Source: Bacteroidales bacterium UBA6828
GTDB lineage: Bacteria; Bacteroidota; Bacteroidia; Bacteroidales; Paludibacteraceae
Direction of reading: 5' to 3'
Assembly (NCBI GenBank): GCA_002452095.1
Contig: DKEG01000001.1
Coordinates: 20,200 to 54,757, forward strand
DNA: 34,558 nt
Position 1 is the stretch's first letter. Every line of letters starts with the position of its first letter. The notes beneath the pieces were generated by a model. It saw nothing but the letters and a program-made list of their open reading frames with translations. It did not search any database and was not told the origin of the DNA. The position numbers and the translations under genes were made by a program. Positions 24,756-32,431 of the stretch are shown piece by piece.

Positions 24756-24841
24756 CAAGCGCAAAGCGGGGCTATTGTTTTTCCCCCGCACGATTTACTA
24801 ATCAACGGGACCTTATCGGTGTCTCATAATCACTGAAAACA
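24756..24841 (+). other. queF leader with GC-rich hairpin
   Basis: The leader carries GCGGGG paired with CCCCGC around a loop of about 11 bases, then an unstructured AC-rich stretch to the start. PreQ1 riboswitches often precede queuosine genes, but the hallmarks of the class I aptamer (short G/C stem-loop then an A-rich tail) are not visible. Regulation by this leader is therefore only a possibility. Confidence 0.4.
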
Positions 24842-25315
24842 ATGCGCACATCAGAAGAACTGCAAGGCGTGAGCCTGCTGGGCGAGAACCGTACCAAATA
24901 CCCGACGGACTACGCCCCCGAGATGTTGGAGACTTTTGTCAACAAGCACCCCGAAAACGAATATCTCGTTACTTTCAACTGCCCCGAGTTTACCTCTCTT
25001 TGTCCCAAGACAGGGCAACCCGATTTTGCCACAATCGTCATCTCCTATATTCCTCGCGAGCGGATGGTGGAGTCCAAGTCGCTGAAACTGTATCTCTTTT
25101 CATTCCGAAACCACGGCGATTTCCACGAGGATTGCGTGAACATCATTATGAACGACCTGGTCAAACTGATGGATCCGAAGTATATCGAGGTTACGGGTAT
25201 CTTTACCCCCCGCGGCGGTATCAGCATCTATCCGTTTGCGAACTATGCCGACGAAGCGCACCAAGCCCTCAAACAGCAACGACTTTCCGCCCGCTTCGCC
25301 GAAGTACTCCGATAA
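24842..25315 (+). CDS. queF: NADPH-dependent 7-cyano-7-deazaguanine reductase
   Basis: QueF reduces the nitrile preQ0 to the amine preQ1, the last step before insertion in tRNA. The 157-residue protein is the short, single-domain type: catalytic Cys54 in TSLCPKTGQPD with partner Asp61, the QueF motif ESKSLKLYL (77-85), and FHEDC. It opens the operon queF-queC-queD-queE, where all steps from the QueD product to preQ1 are encoded; the GTP cyclohydrolase and the tRNA transglycosylase must lie elsewhere. Confidence 0.95.
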   Translation: MRTSEELQGVSLLGENRTKYPTDYAPEMLETFVNKHPENEYLVTFNCPEFTSLCPKTGQPDFATIVISYIPRERMVESKSLKLYLFSFRNHGDFHEDCVNIIMNDLVKLMDPKYIEVTGIFTPRGGISIYPFANYADEAHQALKQQRLSARFAEVLR

Positions 25316-25348
25316 TTCCTAATTCATCATTCGTAATTCATCATTAAA

Positions 25349-26038
25349 ATGAAGGATAGTATTATTGTTTTGTCGGGGGGACTGGATTCCACCACGATGC
25401 TGTACGAATACAAAGACGAGATTGCACTGGCACTGAGTTTTAACTACGGCAGCAATCACAACGAGAAAGAACTCTATTTCGCGCGGTTGCACTGCGACCG
25501 GCTGGATATTCCGCACATTATCATCCCGTTGGACTTCATGCACTTGTATTTCCACAGTTCACTTCTGGAAGGTGCGGACGCTATTCCCGAGGGCAACTAT
25601 GACGACGAGAACATGCGCTCGACGGTAGTGCCGTTCCGCAACGGTATTATGCTGGCGATTGCAGCCGGTATGGCGGAGAGCCGCGGACTGAAACGCATTA
25701 TGATGGCTAACCACGCCGGCGACCACGCCATCTACCCCGACTGCCGCCAGTCGTTTGTAGATGCTATGAACGAGGCTATCAAGGCGGGGACATACGAGGG
25801 TATCGAACTATTCACCCCCTACACCAACCTCACCAAAGCCGATATTGCCCGCCACGGCAAAGCACTCGGTATCGACTATTCCGAGACATGGAGTTGCTAC
25901 AAAGGCGGCGAGAAACACTGTGGGAAATGCGGTACCTGCACCGAGCGTATCGAAGCCCTCAAAGAGGCGGGTATAGAGGATACCACGGAATATGAGACTC
26001 CCCCAACCCCCTCAAAGAGGGGGCTCGACGGATGTTAA
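25349..26038 (+). CDS. queC: 7-cyano-7-deazaguanine synthase
   Basis: QueC converts 7-carboxy-7-deazaguanine to preQ0 with ATP and ammonia. The 229-residue protein has the PP-loop SGGLDST (9-15) and a zinc site Cys183, Cys191, Cys194, Cys197 (CYKGGEKHCGKCGTC). After residue 216 the protein is encoded by a C-rich palindromic intergenic repeat (25996-26025), giving a non-conserved tail (TPPTPSKRGLDGC) in place of the normal C-terminus. The gap to queF holds a 14-bp repeat. Confidence 0.95.
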   Translation: MKDSIIVLSGGLDSTTMLYEYKDEIALALSFNYGSNHNEKELYFARLHCDRLDIPHIIIPLDFMHLYFHSSLLEGADAIPEGNYDDENMRSTVVPFRNGIMLAIAAGMAESRGLKRIMMANHAGDHAIYPDCRQSFVDAMNEAIKAGTYEGIELFTPYTNLTKADIARHGKALGIDYSETWSCYKGGEKHCGKCGTCTERIEALKEAGIEDTTEYETPPTPSKRGLDGC

Positions 26039-26113
26039 TCTTACATAGAACTTTTATTTTTTTATTTAGAAGAACTCTTATAGCCCCTCCTTTGGAGGGG
26101 GGGGGTGGAGGTC
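25996..26113. repeat. MITE-like element with 30-bp inverted ends
   Basis: The left end (25996-26025) and right end (26082-26113) are inverted copies of a GAC(C)TCCCCCAACCCCCTC...GAGGGGGCT-type repeat; each end is itself palindromic. About 56 AT-rich bases lie between. It spans the end of queC and the queC-queD gap, and gives queC its last codons and stop. A single related end occurs inside aroA (16966-16995). Confidence 0.75.
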
Positions 26114-26127
26114 TAATTATTGGCTGT

Positions 26128-26466
26128 ATGTATTATGTAGAAAAGCGTTTGGAGATTTCCGCTGCACACAATCTCCGTCTCAGTTACGAGAGCAAATGCG
26201 AGGCATTGCACGGGCACAACTGGATTATCGTGGTCTATTGCAAGGCACGGGAACTGAACCAGGACGGTATGGTTACCGACTTTACCCACATCAAACGTGT
26301 GGTAAAAGATACATTTGACCATAAGTATATCAACGAGGTGCTGGATGTGAACCCGTCGGCGGAGAACATCGCCCGCTGGATTTGCGACCACGTGGAGAAC
26401 TGCTACAAAGTAAGCGTCCACGAGTCAGAAAACAACTGCGCCATCTACGAGCGCGACGAAGACTGA
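26128..26466 (+). CDS. queD: 6-carboxy-5,6,7,8-tetrahydropterin synthase
   Basis: QueD turns dihydroneopterin triphosphate into 6-carboxytetrahydropterin. The 112-residue protein has zinc ligands in SAAHNLRL and HGH, catalytic Cys in CEALHGHNW, and FTHIKRVV and FDHKYIN blocks. ATG 26128 was chosen because an in-frame extension to 26032 is entirely repeat DNA. The stop overlaps the queE start (TGATG). Confidence 0.93.
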   Translation: MYYVEKRLEISAAHNLRLSYESKCEALHGHNWIIVVYCKARELNQDGMVTDFTHIKRVVKDTFDHKYINEVLDVNPSAENIARWICDHVENCYKVSVHESENNCAIYERDED

Positions 26467-27053
26467 TGGTATATCGGGTAAATGAGATTTTTTATAGTCT
26501 GCAAGGTGAGGGGTATCACACCGGACAGGCGGCGGTGTTTGTGCGCTTGAGCGGGTGTAACCTGCGTTGTCCGTTCTGCGATACCGATTTCAGCACCTAC
26601 ACCGAGATGACAGCGGACGAGATAGCAGCAGAAGTGCAACGCCTTGCCCCAGACCCGCAAGTGCTGATTATACTTACAGGAGGCGAACCGTCGCTGCAAG
26701 CCGACGAAACACTTATCACCGCTCTGCACGCTACCGGCAAACGTATTTGTATGGAAACCAACGGCACCCGACCGCTCCCTGTGGGTATTGACTGGATTAC
26801 CTGTTCGCCCAAAGAAGGCAGCCGTGTGGTTATCCCGTTTGCCAACGAACTGAAAATCGTTTACCAAGGCGGTTTGCAGGATGCAGCCTATCAGAGCCAA
26901 GATGTGGAACAATGGGCAAAGCAGATTCCGGCAGAACACCACTATCTGCAACCCTGTTCCTGCCAAAACACAGCGGAGGTCATAGATTATATTCTCCGCC
27001 ACCCCCATTGGCACCTCTCCCTCCAAACACACAAATATCTGAATATACGATAA
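26466..27053 (+). CDS. queE: 7-carboxy-7-deazaguanine synthase (radical SAM)
   Basis: QueE rearranges carboxytetrahydropterin to 7-carboxy-7-deazaguanine by radical SAM chemistry. The 195-residue protein begins VNEIFYSLQGEG, with the iron-sulfur triad Cys31, Cys35, Cys38 (CNLRCPFC) and TGGEPSLQ. ATG 26466 overlaps the queD stop by one base; a 28-residue upstream extension in frame overlaps queD and is Arg-rich, so it is not used. A terminator follows. Confidence 0.93.
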   Translation: MVYRVNEIFYSLQGEGYHTGQAAVFVRLSGCNLRCPFCDTDFSTYTEMTADEIAAEVQRLAPDPQVLIILTGGEPSLQADETLITALHATGKRICMETNGTRPLPVGIDWITCSPKEGSRVVIPFANELKIVYQGGLQDAAYQSQDVEQWAKQIPAEHHYLQPCSCQNTAEVIDYILRHPHWHLSLQTHKYLNIR

Positions 27054-27068
27054 TATCAGATACAAGCA

Positions 27069-27104
27069 AAAACACCCGCTTGGCAAAGTGCAAGCGGGTG
27101 TTTT
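27069..27104. terminator. bidirectional terminator
   Basis: ACACCCGCTTG (27072-27082) pairs with CAAGCGGGTGT (27091-27101), with A tract before and T tract after. It serves the queuosine operon and the convergent pseudouridine synthase gene. Confidence 0.92.
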
Positions 27105-27123
27105 GTTGTATGGATAGATGTTC

Positions 27124-28053
27124 TTATTTTGTAAACAAACGGGTGAATTCGCGGGGAACAGGGGTCTCAAAATGAACCGTCTGCTCGGTAACGGGGTGGA
27201 TAAACTCCAAGACACGGGCATGAAGGCAAAGACGGTCGGCGGGCGAGAACTCATTGCCGTGCCCGTACTTGCGGTCGCCCAAGACAGGATGCCCGACAGA
27301 TGCCAGATGCACACGTATCTGGTTGGTACGGCCTGTCTCGAGGTTCAGTTCCACCAAAGAGAGAGGCAAGCGATTAGGGTCGTTGAGGTCATTATGGTCG
27401 TTGGTGGTCTTGATTACATTGTAGTTGGTAACGGCTATTTGCCCGCCATCGTCCACGGGCGAGGAATAAACCACCGCATTGCGTTTGTCCTCGGTGAGCC
27501 ATGTAGTGATCTTGCCTTGCGGCTTATCAAAGATACCCTCGGCAACTGCCACATAGGTGCGTTTGGTAACCAATTGCCGCCAATAGGTACGCATATACTG
27601 CTGCAGTTCGGGCGACTTGGCAAAGACCAAAAGTCCGCTCGTCTCACGGTCGAGACGATGGACGACATACACCCCCGCACGCTGACTGCGACGGCGGACA
27701 TAGTTCTTCAATATGGAGAAAGCGGTGGTTTCCGTAGAGCCCGGATAGGTAGGTACGGTAAGCAGTCCCTGCTTTTTCTCCACCACGATGAGCGAGTCGT
27801 CCTCATAGACGATACTCAGTTTCGGGTGGGTGAGTTCGATATTGCCACGCCCGCTGACCAGAACCACCTTGTCGCCCTTATGGAGCGGTGTATCGTGGCG
27901 CGTTTGGATAGAACCGTTGACTGACACACGGCGTTGTCCGAGCAGTTGTTTGACACCGGTTTTGGTCATTCCGCCCATTTTGGAGAGCAGGAAGTCCAGC
28001 AGCGGAGCATCTTGCTCTACATGGAAAATAGTATCTTGTTTGAGTTTGTACAT
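27124..28053 (-). CDS. RluA-family pseudouridine synthase with S4 domain
   Basis: The 309-residue protein has an S4 RNA-binding domain (about 20-68) and an RluA catalytic domain: VHRLDRETSGLLVFAK with catalytic Asp135, and TGRTNQIRVHL (240-250). It isomerises uridine in rRNA or tRNA; which site cannot be told. Residues 215-229 (KTTNDHNDLNDPNRL) are encoded by a 9-base periodic repeat (AACGACCTC-type) between two conserved strands, an apparent in-frame insertion. ATG 28053 was chosen on family start; an extension to 28107 would overlap the upstream gene. Confidence 0.9.
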   Translation of the reverse strand: MYKLKQDTIFHVEQDAPLLDFLLSKMGGMTKTGVKQLLGQRRVSVNGSIQTRHDTPLHKGDKVVLVSGRGNIELTHPKLSIVYEDDSLIVVEKKQGLLTVPTYPGSTETTAFSILKNYVRRRSQRAGVYVVHRLDRETSGLLVFAKSPELQQYMRTYWRQLVTKRTYVAVAEGIFDKPQGKITTWLTEDKRNAVVYSSPVDDGGQIAVTNYNVIKTTNDHNDLNDPNRLPLSLVELNLETGRTNQIRVHLASVGHPVLGDRKYGHGNEFSPADRLCLHARVLEFIHPVTEQTVHFETPVPREFTRLFTK

Positions 28054-28072
28054 AGTTATATATTTTAGTCTC

Positions 28073-28837
28073 CTATTCCGCTGCGCGGTGCATACGCATC
28101 CACGCAATCATAGCAGAGCCGTTGACGATAAGGAATACGGTAAAGAGCAGAAGCGAAAACATATTGCTGATCAATACATACAGCACCATTCCACTCGCAC
28201 TATAGGCTACCCACCATATCCATGCATCAATCTTCTGATAAATAAGCCAGAAGTTCGCCAAGGCGGACGAGGCGATCATCAAGCCGCTGCAGAGTTTGAG
28301 CAGCACATTCGTGTCCCACGCATCGTGCTGAATAAAAAGCGTAGCAAGAATATAATCCAATACCACAATAGCAACGGCGACAACGATCGTCCAGAGCAAT
28401 GCCCGCCCGTGCAGGTACTGCGGCACAAAAGGTTTCTCTTCTTTTACATTCTGCATTATGCATTGTACATTATGCATTGCATTGCGCCGCCATTCGACGA
28501 TAGACTTTGCCATAAAAGGGATAAAGACACCAAGTTGCAAGAAAACGAGGTCGTAGTTGCCCTGCAAGAAGAACTGGCACGAGAGCAGCAATGCCATCAG
28601 AATACCGCCATAGAAACCGGTATAGTTCTGCGGGTTCTTGATAGTCAGCACATACGCCACGCCTATGACGCTAGCAGGGATACCGACCAGAAACGCTGCG
28701 TTATCCCATTGCAGGAGTTGCCCCCGCAGAGACGGCACAAGCCATTCGATGAGGTACAGCACGGCAAACAGCAGCAGAAACAGACCGCACGAAAACAGAG
28801 TTTTGAGAAACAGTTCGCGGAATAATTGTCGTTGCAT
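28073..28837 (-). CDS. pnuC: PnuC-family vitamin/nucleoside transporter
   Basis: The 254-residue protein has seven or so membrane helices and the PnuC patterns NYTGFYGGI, FLQGNYDLVFLQLG and IYQKIDAWIWWVAY. PnuC proteins let nicotinamide riboside (or thiamine and related compounds, in sister groups) diffuse in before phosphorylation; the exact substrate is uncertain. A loop segment, NAMHNVQCIMQNVKEE, is encoded by a TGCATTATGCATTGTACATT-type repeat (28448-28484), a second in-frame repeat insertion next to the one in the pseudouridine synthase gene downstream. Confidence 0.8.
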   Translation of the reverse strand: MQRQLFRELFLKTLFSCGLFLLLFAVLYLIEWLVPSLRGQLLQWDNAAFLVGIPASVIGVAYVLTIKNPQNYTGFYGGILMALLLSCQFFLQGNYDLVFLQLGVFIPFMAKSIVEWRRNAMHNVQCIMQNVKEEKPFVPQYLHGRALLWTIVVAVAIVVLDYILATLFIQHDAWDTNVLLKLCSGLMIASSALANFWLIYQKIDAWIWWVAYSASGMVLYVLISNMFSLLLFTVFLIVNGSAMIAWMRMHRAAE

Positions 28838-28866
28838 AGGCGGAGCGTAATTGACCGAGAAACAAT

Positions 28867-28890
28867 AAGGGCGAGCCGAAGCCCGCCCTT
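28867..28890 (-). terminator. terminator after the L31 gene
   Basis: AAGGGCG (28867-28873) pairs with CGCCCTT (28884-28890); the minus strand continues into ATTGTTT. It separates L31 from the pnuC gene. Confidence 0.75.
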
Positions 28891-28906
28891 AGATATATCG
28901 CAAAAA

Positions 28907-29161
28907 TTACTTACGTTTGCGGTCGCCGTAGCGAGACATAAACTTATCAACACGTCCTGCGGTATCGACGAGTTTCGACTTACCGGTATAGAACGGGTGG
29001 CTGGTGTTGGAGATTTCCAACTTGATCAGCGGGTACTTAACGCCATCGATCTCGATGCTGTCCTTCGTAGCAGCGGTAGAGCGGCTGAAGAACTGAGTAC
29101 CATCAGACATATCTTTGAACACTACCACGCGGTAGTTCTCGGGATGAATTCCTTTTTTCAT
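28907..29161 (-). CDS. rpmE2: 50S ribosomal protein L31, type B
   Basis: The 84-residue protein starts MKKGIHPENYRVVVFKDM and has the SRSTAATKDSIEIDG and SNTSHPFYTGKSKLVDTAGRVDKF blocks of L31. It lacks the Cys-x-x-Cys zinc pair of type A, so it is the zinc-free type B form, which in many bacteria substitutes under zinc limitation. It lies 35 bases after rplI and may be read through from that operon. Confidence 0.95.
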   Translation of the reverse strand: MKKGIHPENYRVVVFKDMSDGTQFFSRSTAATKDSIEIDGVKYPLIKLEISNTSHPFYTGKSKLVDTAGRVDKFMSRYGDRKRK

Positions 29162-29196
29162 TGTCTTACGTTTTTTACAGTTTTACAATACGCTGA

Positions 29197-29640
29197 TTAC
29201 TCGGCAACCACATTGAGTTTGATTTCAGCCTTTACCTCGCGGTGGAGACGAGCCACAGCGGTGTGCTCACCCGTAACCTTGATAGGCTCTGCGATGGTGA
29301 TGACTTTCTTGTCGATATTGATGTCTTTGGCAGCCAAAGCAGCAGAAATCTGAGCGGTGGTAACCGTACCGAAGATTTTGCCGTCCTCGTTAGCCTTAAC
29401 AGCCATATCAATGGTCATACCGGCGAGTTGCTCTGCCAATGCCTGTGCGTCGGCGAGGAGTTTAGCCTGTTTGTGAGCCTGTTGTTTGAGGTTCTCCGCC
29501 AGTTGTTTGCGGTTGCTCTCGTTTGCGATAATGGCAATCTTGTTGGGCAACAGATAGTTGCGACCGTAGCCGTCGCGTACACGTACGATATCGTTCTTGA
29601 AACCTAAGTTAGCAAGGTCTTGAATCAAAATTACTTCCAT
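29197..29640 (-). CDS. rplI: 50S ribosomal protein L9
   Basis: The 147-residue protein begins with the L9 signature MEVILIQDLANLGFKNDIVRVRDGYGRNYLLPNKIA, followed by the long connecting helix rich in Gln, Lys and Ala, and the C-terminal domain. It is third in the conserved rpsF-rpsR-rplI operon. Confidence 0.97.
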   Translation of the reverse strand: MEVILIQDLANLGFKNDIVRVRDGYGRNYLLPNKIAIIANESNRKQLAENLKQQAHKQAKLLADAQALAEQLAGMTIDMAVKANEDGKIFGTVTTAQISAALAAKDINIDKKVITIAEPIKVTGEHTAVARLHREVKAEIKLNVVAE

Positions 29641-29669
29641 GATGTTTCGTTTGTTAAATGGTTGGACAA

Positions 29670-29936
29670 TTACTTCATCATATCGGTTACGTAAGGCAGC
29701 AGAGCCAAGTGGCGTGCTTTCTTAATGGCTTGAGCCACTTTGCGCTGGTACTTGAGGCTGGTTCCGGTGATACGGCGGGGAAGAATCTTACCCTGCTCAT
29801 TGAGGAATTTCTTCAAGAACTCAGGATCTTTGTAGTCGATGTACTTGATACCGCTCTTTTTGAAACGGCAATACTTTTTCTTCTTCTGATCTTTGGTTTG
29901 CGGGGTCAGATAGCGAATTTCATCATTCTGTGCCAT
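29670..29936 (-). CDS. rpsR: 30S ribosomal protein S18
   Basis: The 88-residue protein has CRFKKSGIKYIDYKD, KILPRRITGTSLKYQRKVAQAIKKARHLALLPY, the S18 core. It starts 2 bases after the rpsF stop and partners S6 in the small subunit platform. Confidence 0.97.
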   Translation of the reverse strand: MAQNDEIRYLTPQTKDQKKKKYCRFKKSGIKYIDYKDPEFLKKFLNEQGKILPRRITGTSLKYQRKVAQAIKKARHLALLPYVTDMMK

Positions 29937-29938
29937 AA

Positions 29939-30286
29939 TTAAGCCTCCTCTTCTTTTTTAAGATTACCACGACGCTTCTCAGCATACTCGAATGCGTACT
30001 TGTCAAGACGCGTAGTGAGGAAACGGATAACACGCTCGTCACGACGGAATTCAGTCTCGAGAGTAGCGATAACTGCGGGTTCTACATCAAATTGCAGCAA
30101 GGCATAGAATCCCGTTGTTTTACCTTGGATAGGGTAAGCGAGTTGGCGCAGACCCCACTCCTCACGATTCAGGACGGTACCACCGTTCTGCTTGAGAAGG
30201 TTCTCGAATTTGTCAACCGCTTCCTTCATCTGTGGTTCAGACAAAACGGGAGTCAAGACGAAAGCGGCTTCGTAATGATTTAACAT
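29939..30286 (-). CDS. rpsF: 30S ribosomal protein S6
   Basis: The 115-residue protein begins MLNHYEAAFVLTPVLSE and holds the GLRQLAYPIQGKTTGFYALLQFD core of S6. It opens the rpsF-rpsR-rplI operon, with a structured leader upstream. Confidence 0.97.
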   Translation of the reverse strand: MLNHYEAAFVLTPVLSEPQMKEAVDKFENLLKQNGGTVLNREEWGLRQLAYPIQGKTTGFYALLQFDVEPAVIATLETEFRRDERVIRFLTTRLDKYAFEYAEKRRGNLKKEEEA

Positions 30287-30344
30287 AAATCTGTTAATGT
30301 TTTGATTGTTAATAAAATAATTTTGCTTGTCCGTTGCAATCCTT

Positions 30345-30377
30345 ACACACGCTTACCATTTAGGAACGCGCGTGCGT
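30345..30377 (-). promoter_or_regulatory. hairpin in the rpsF leader
   Basis: In the roughly 115-base leader, ACGCACGC (30377-30370 on the minus strand) pairs with GCGTGTGT (30352-30345), an 8-bp stem with a 17-base loop. S6:S18 complexes bind rpsF leaders in many bacteria to repress the operon; the conserved bulge motif was not clearly recognised, so the role is a hypothesis. Confidence 0.5.
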
Positions 30378-30409
30378 ATAGAAGAAACATATTACGCCGA
30401 AAAAGCGTG

Positions 30410-30441
30410 CAAAGGTACGACTTTTTTTTGAAATACACAAG
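30410..30441 (-). promoter_or_regulatory. Bacteroidota promoter for rpsF-rpsR-rplI
   Basis: On the minus strand CTTG (30441-30438), a 20-base spacer and TACCTTTG (30417-30410). Confidence 0.8.
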
Positions 30442-30499
30442 CAATGAGCAAATTATGCCCAAAAAAATAATGCTATGCAAATAGTATATAGGGGGGATT

Positions 30500-30547
30500 A
30501 GCGGCTGATAATGGCGCGTGCTGCGCACACAATGGTATTGTGCGCCA
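30500..30547. repeat. GC-rich intergenic repeat, copy 1
   Basis: About 45 bases with alternating TGGCGC / GCGCAC / GCGCCA blocks. A diverged copy (about 80 percent by eye) lies at 34142-34186. Both contain CTGCGCACA and end in GCGCCA. Between 30287 and 30830 no gene was found. Confidence 0.65.
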
Positions 30548-30580
30548 CTATCTGCCGAATGGCATAGCAAGAACAGCGTT

Positions 30581-30624
30581 ATCTACCGTGTATCTACCGT
30601 ATATCTACCGTATATCTACCGTGT
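30581..30624. repeat. 11-bp tandem repeat, 4 copies
   Basis: Units ATCTACCGTGT, ATCTACCGTAT, ATCTACCGTAT and ATCTACCGTGT in a row. It lies in the gene-free stretch between the rpsF promoter and the outer-membrane protein terminator. Confidence 0.9.
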
Positions 30625-30637
30625 TTATATTGTAGAA

Positions 30638-30666
30638 GCGGGCTTGCCAAGCCTGCGGCGGAGACA
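30638..30666. repeat. palindromic intergenic repeat, copy 2
   Basis: Second copy of the palindrome at 22257-22285 (GCGGGCTTG.CAAGCC.GC followed by CGGAGACA). The following 30667-30770 holds an A-rich stretch and a GCTCTTG / CAAGAGC hairpin but no gene. Confidence 0.75.
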
Positions 30667-30770
30667 TAAAAAAAGAGGGTGTCTAACAAGTTAAAAAGAA
30701 CACCTGTTCTTCGGAAAAAGATTGCTCTTGACGACGCGAGCCGCATCGCCCCCACACCCAAGAGCATAAT

Positions 30771-30807
30771 AAAAGAGACTGCCTGCACTTGTCAGACAGT
30801 CTCTTTT
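30771..30807 (-). terminator. terminator of the outer-membrane protein gene
   Basis: AAAAGAGACTGCCTG (30771-30785) pairs with CAGACAGTCTCTTTT (30793-30807) with one mismatch; the minus strand continues TTTTATTAT. Confidence 0.85.
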
Positions 30808-30830
30808 AAGATGTTATGGATTCTAACCGA

Positions 30831-31316
30831 TTAGAATTTGTAGCGTACGCCGAGGCTTAAATTAGCGAATCCATAGGGGTCAATCCAATAACTCACAGCA
30901 TTACTAACACCAATAGTAGGACGCCAATCCAATGAAAGTTGGAAAGGAAACCAGAAATCATATTCAATACCGATGTGTCCGGCAACACCTGCAAAGAAAT
31001 AATTACCAACACCAAGACCATAGGCTCCGGCAGCACCACCAACACCCATATACCAATGCCACTCACCTTTATTATTCCAAGGTACAGGAGCATTGAACGG
31101 ATCGATCCAATCGTAAGTTACCTTTCCACCAATACCAATACCACCATAGTAGAACGGCAGGGAGACTGCAACATCCAACATATTCTTCTCTCCAAAACCA
31201 TGTTGATAGGAGAAGCCAAGGTCTGAACCCAAGTTAGCACCGATTGCACGGGGTTGTGCGTTGACATACGCAACGCTCACGATTGCCATAACGGCAACAA
31301 GTAAGTACTTTTTCAT
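30831..31316 (-). CDS. small outer-membrane beta-barrel protein
   Basis: The 161-residue protein has a signal peptide (MKKYLLVAVMAIVSVAYVNA, cleavage near 20) and then alternating hydrophobic/aromatic strands rich in Gly and Tyr, ending in SLGVRYKF, the terminal Phe typical of barrel proteins. It is probably an 8-strand outer-membrane barrel. ATG 31316 opens the signal peptide; the in-frame extension to 31370 overlaps the upstream gene end. It follows the OB-fold lipoprotein by 47 bases and ends at its own terminator, so the two likely form one transcript. Specific function unknown. Confidence 0.8.
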   Translation of the reverse strand: MKKYLLVAVMAIVSVAYVNAQPRAIGANLGSDLGFSYQHGFGEKNMLDVAVSLPFYYGGIGIGGKVTYDWIDPFNAPVPWNNKGEWHWYMGVGGAAGAYGLGVGNYFFAGVAGHIGIEYDFWFPFQLSLDWRPTIGVSNAVSYWIDPYGFANLSLGVRYKF

Positions 31317-31363
31317 AAAAATGAATGTAATGAAATTATTGAAAATAGAATTAATTTGTTTGT

Positions 31364-32302
31364 TTACCAATTCGGATTGTTGCTATAATAGATATAGGAA
31401 GCACCACGACCGACCGTCTCATAGGTGCCGTTGTAGTTGGTCAGTTTGCCACGAACCACCACAAAGTCGCCTTCTTTTACTTGGTCGAGACTGGTGAGTC
31501 TTTGTTTGTTCTTACCATACACTTGGTAGATATAGAACGTTGAATAGGAAGAATCGTCAATAGTAGGTGCAATCGTGAAGTTGGCATTACCATATTTTTC
31601 GATAGTAGCCTTATCGGTACTGTTCTTGCGCACATATCCTTTGATATACACCTCGGTAGGAGTGGATTGTCCGTTTGCTAATGTATCACAAATAGCGTTT
31701 GCCTGATAGACGGTAAGCGTACCTTCTGGCACATCCGCCCCTTCGGGGTCGGGAGTAATGAGGGTGGTATCAATCTTGCCGTTGAAGATGTCGTTGGTAC
31801 TGGAATAGATTTGCGCCGCACCGCGTCCTGTAGTTTCGTATATACCGTTGTAGTTGGTCAGGTTACCATAAATAACCACATAGTCGCCCGCTGCGACCGC
31901 CTCCGGTGCGGGAAGACGTTTGCCGTCTTTGCCCATAACCTGGTAGGCGTAGAAAGTGCGGGTAGATGTACCCGTGCTGATGTCCGCCATATAAAACAAG
32001 CCGTTGCCGTAACCGGACACTGCATCAGCATGCCCGTCTGCCACGTTCTGCACCCACCCTTTGACATAGTATTTCTCCGTAGTAGTTGCCCCGCTTGCCA
32101 ACTGCGAACAGATTTGTCGTGCTTCCGCCACAGTAATGGCACTATCGGGAATGTCTATCCCTGTAGGTATCGGTGCGGTAGGGATGGCATCCAGGTTATT
32201 GCCGTTATCCCCGGGACTATTGATATAGGGTGATTCCTTGCAAGATGTAACACCAAGGGCTACTGCCAGGAAGGCAAAGAAAGTAAAGCGGAAAGATTTC
32301 AT
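31364..32302 (-). CDS. lipoprotein with two OB-fold-like repeats
   Basis: The 312-residue protein has a lipoprotein signal with lipobox VTSC (Cys21), then two tandem copies of an approximately 110-residue domain. Each copy opens with an Ala/Glu-rich helix (VAEARQICSQLA; VYQANAICDTLA), then KGWV or KGYV, YQVMGKD or YQVYGKN, a GDYVVIYGNLTNYNG or GDFVVVRGKLTNYNG strand, and closes ETTGRGA or ETVGRGA with IYYS-like ends. Such secreted OB-fold domains are common in Bacteroidota surface lipoproteins, usually with unknown ligand. ATG 32302 fits the signal peptide and the promoter at 32365-32396. Confidence 0.82.
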   Translation of the reverse strand: MKSFRFTFFAFLAVALGVTSCKESPYINSPGDNGNNLDAIPTAPIPTGIDIPDSAITVAEARQICSQLASGATTTEKYYVKGWVQNVADGHADAVSGYGNGLFYMADISTGTSTRTFYAYQVMGKDGKRLPAPEAVAAGDYVVIYGNLTNYNGIYETTGRGAAQIYSSTNDIFNGKIDTTLITPDPEGADVPEGTLTVYQANAICDTLANGQSTPTEVYIKGYVRKNSTDKATIEKYGNANFTIAPTIDDSSYSTFYIYQVYGKNKQRLTSLDQVKEGDFVVVRGKLTNYNGTYETVGRGASYIYYSNNPNW

Positions 32303-32364
32303 TTCAGTTGATTGATTGCGTTGAAAAAAGACTACGAGCATAATGATACACTCAAAATAGCCCA

Positions 32365-32396
32365 CAAAAGTAGAAAAATTCTTTGACACCCACAAA
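32365..32396 (-). promoter_or_regulatory. Bacteroidota promoter for the OB-fold lipoprotein
   Basis: On the minus strand TTTG (32396-32393), a 20-base spacer and TACTTTTG (32372-32365); the leader is about 55 bases. Confidence 0.85.
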
Positions 32397-32431
32397 TATA
32401 CACATTAAAATTACACATTTTTACAGATTTA

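Noticed and set aside
24756..24841. PreQ1-I riboswitch before queF
   Set aside because: The short stem-loop plus A-rich tail of the aptamer could not be found.
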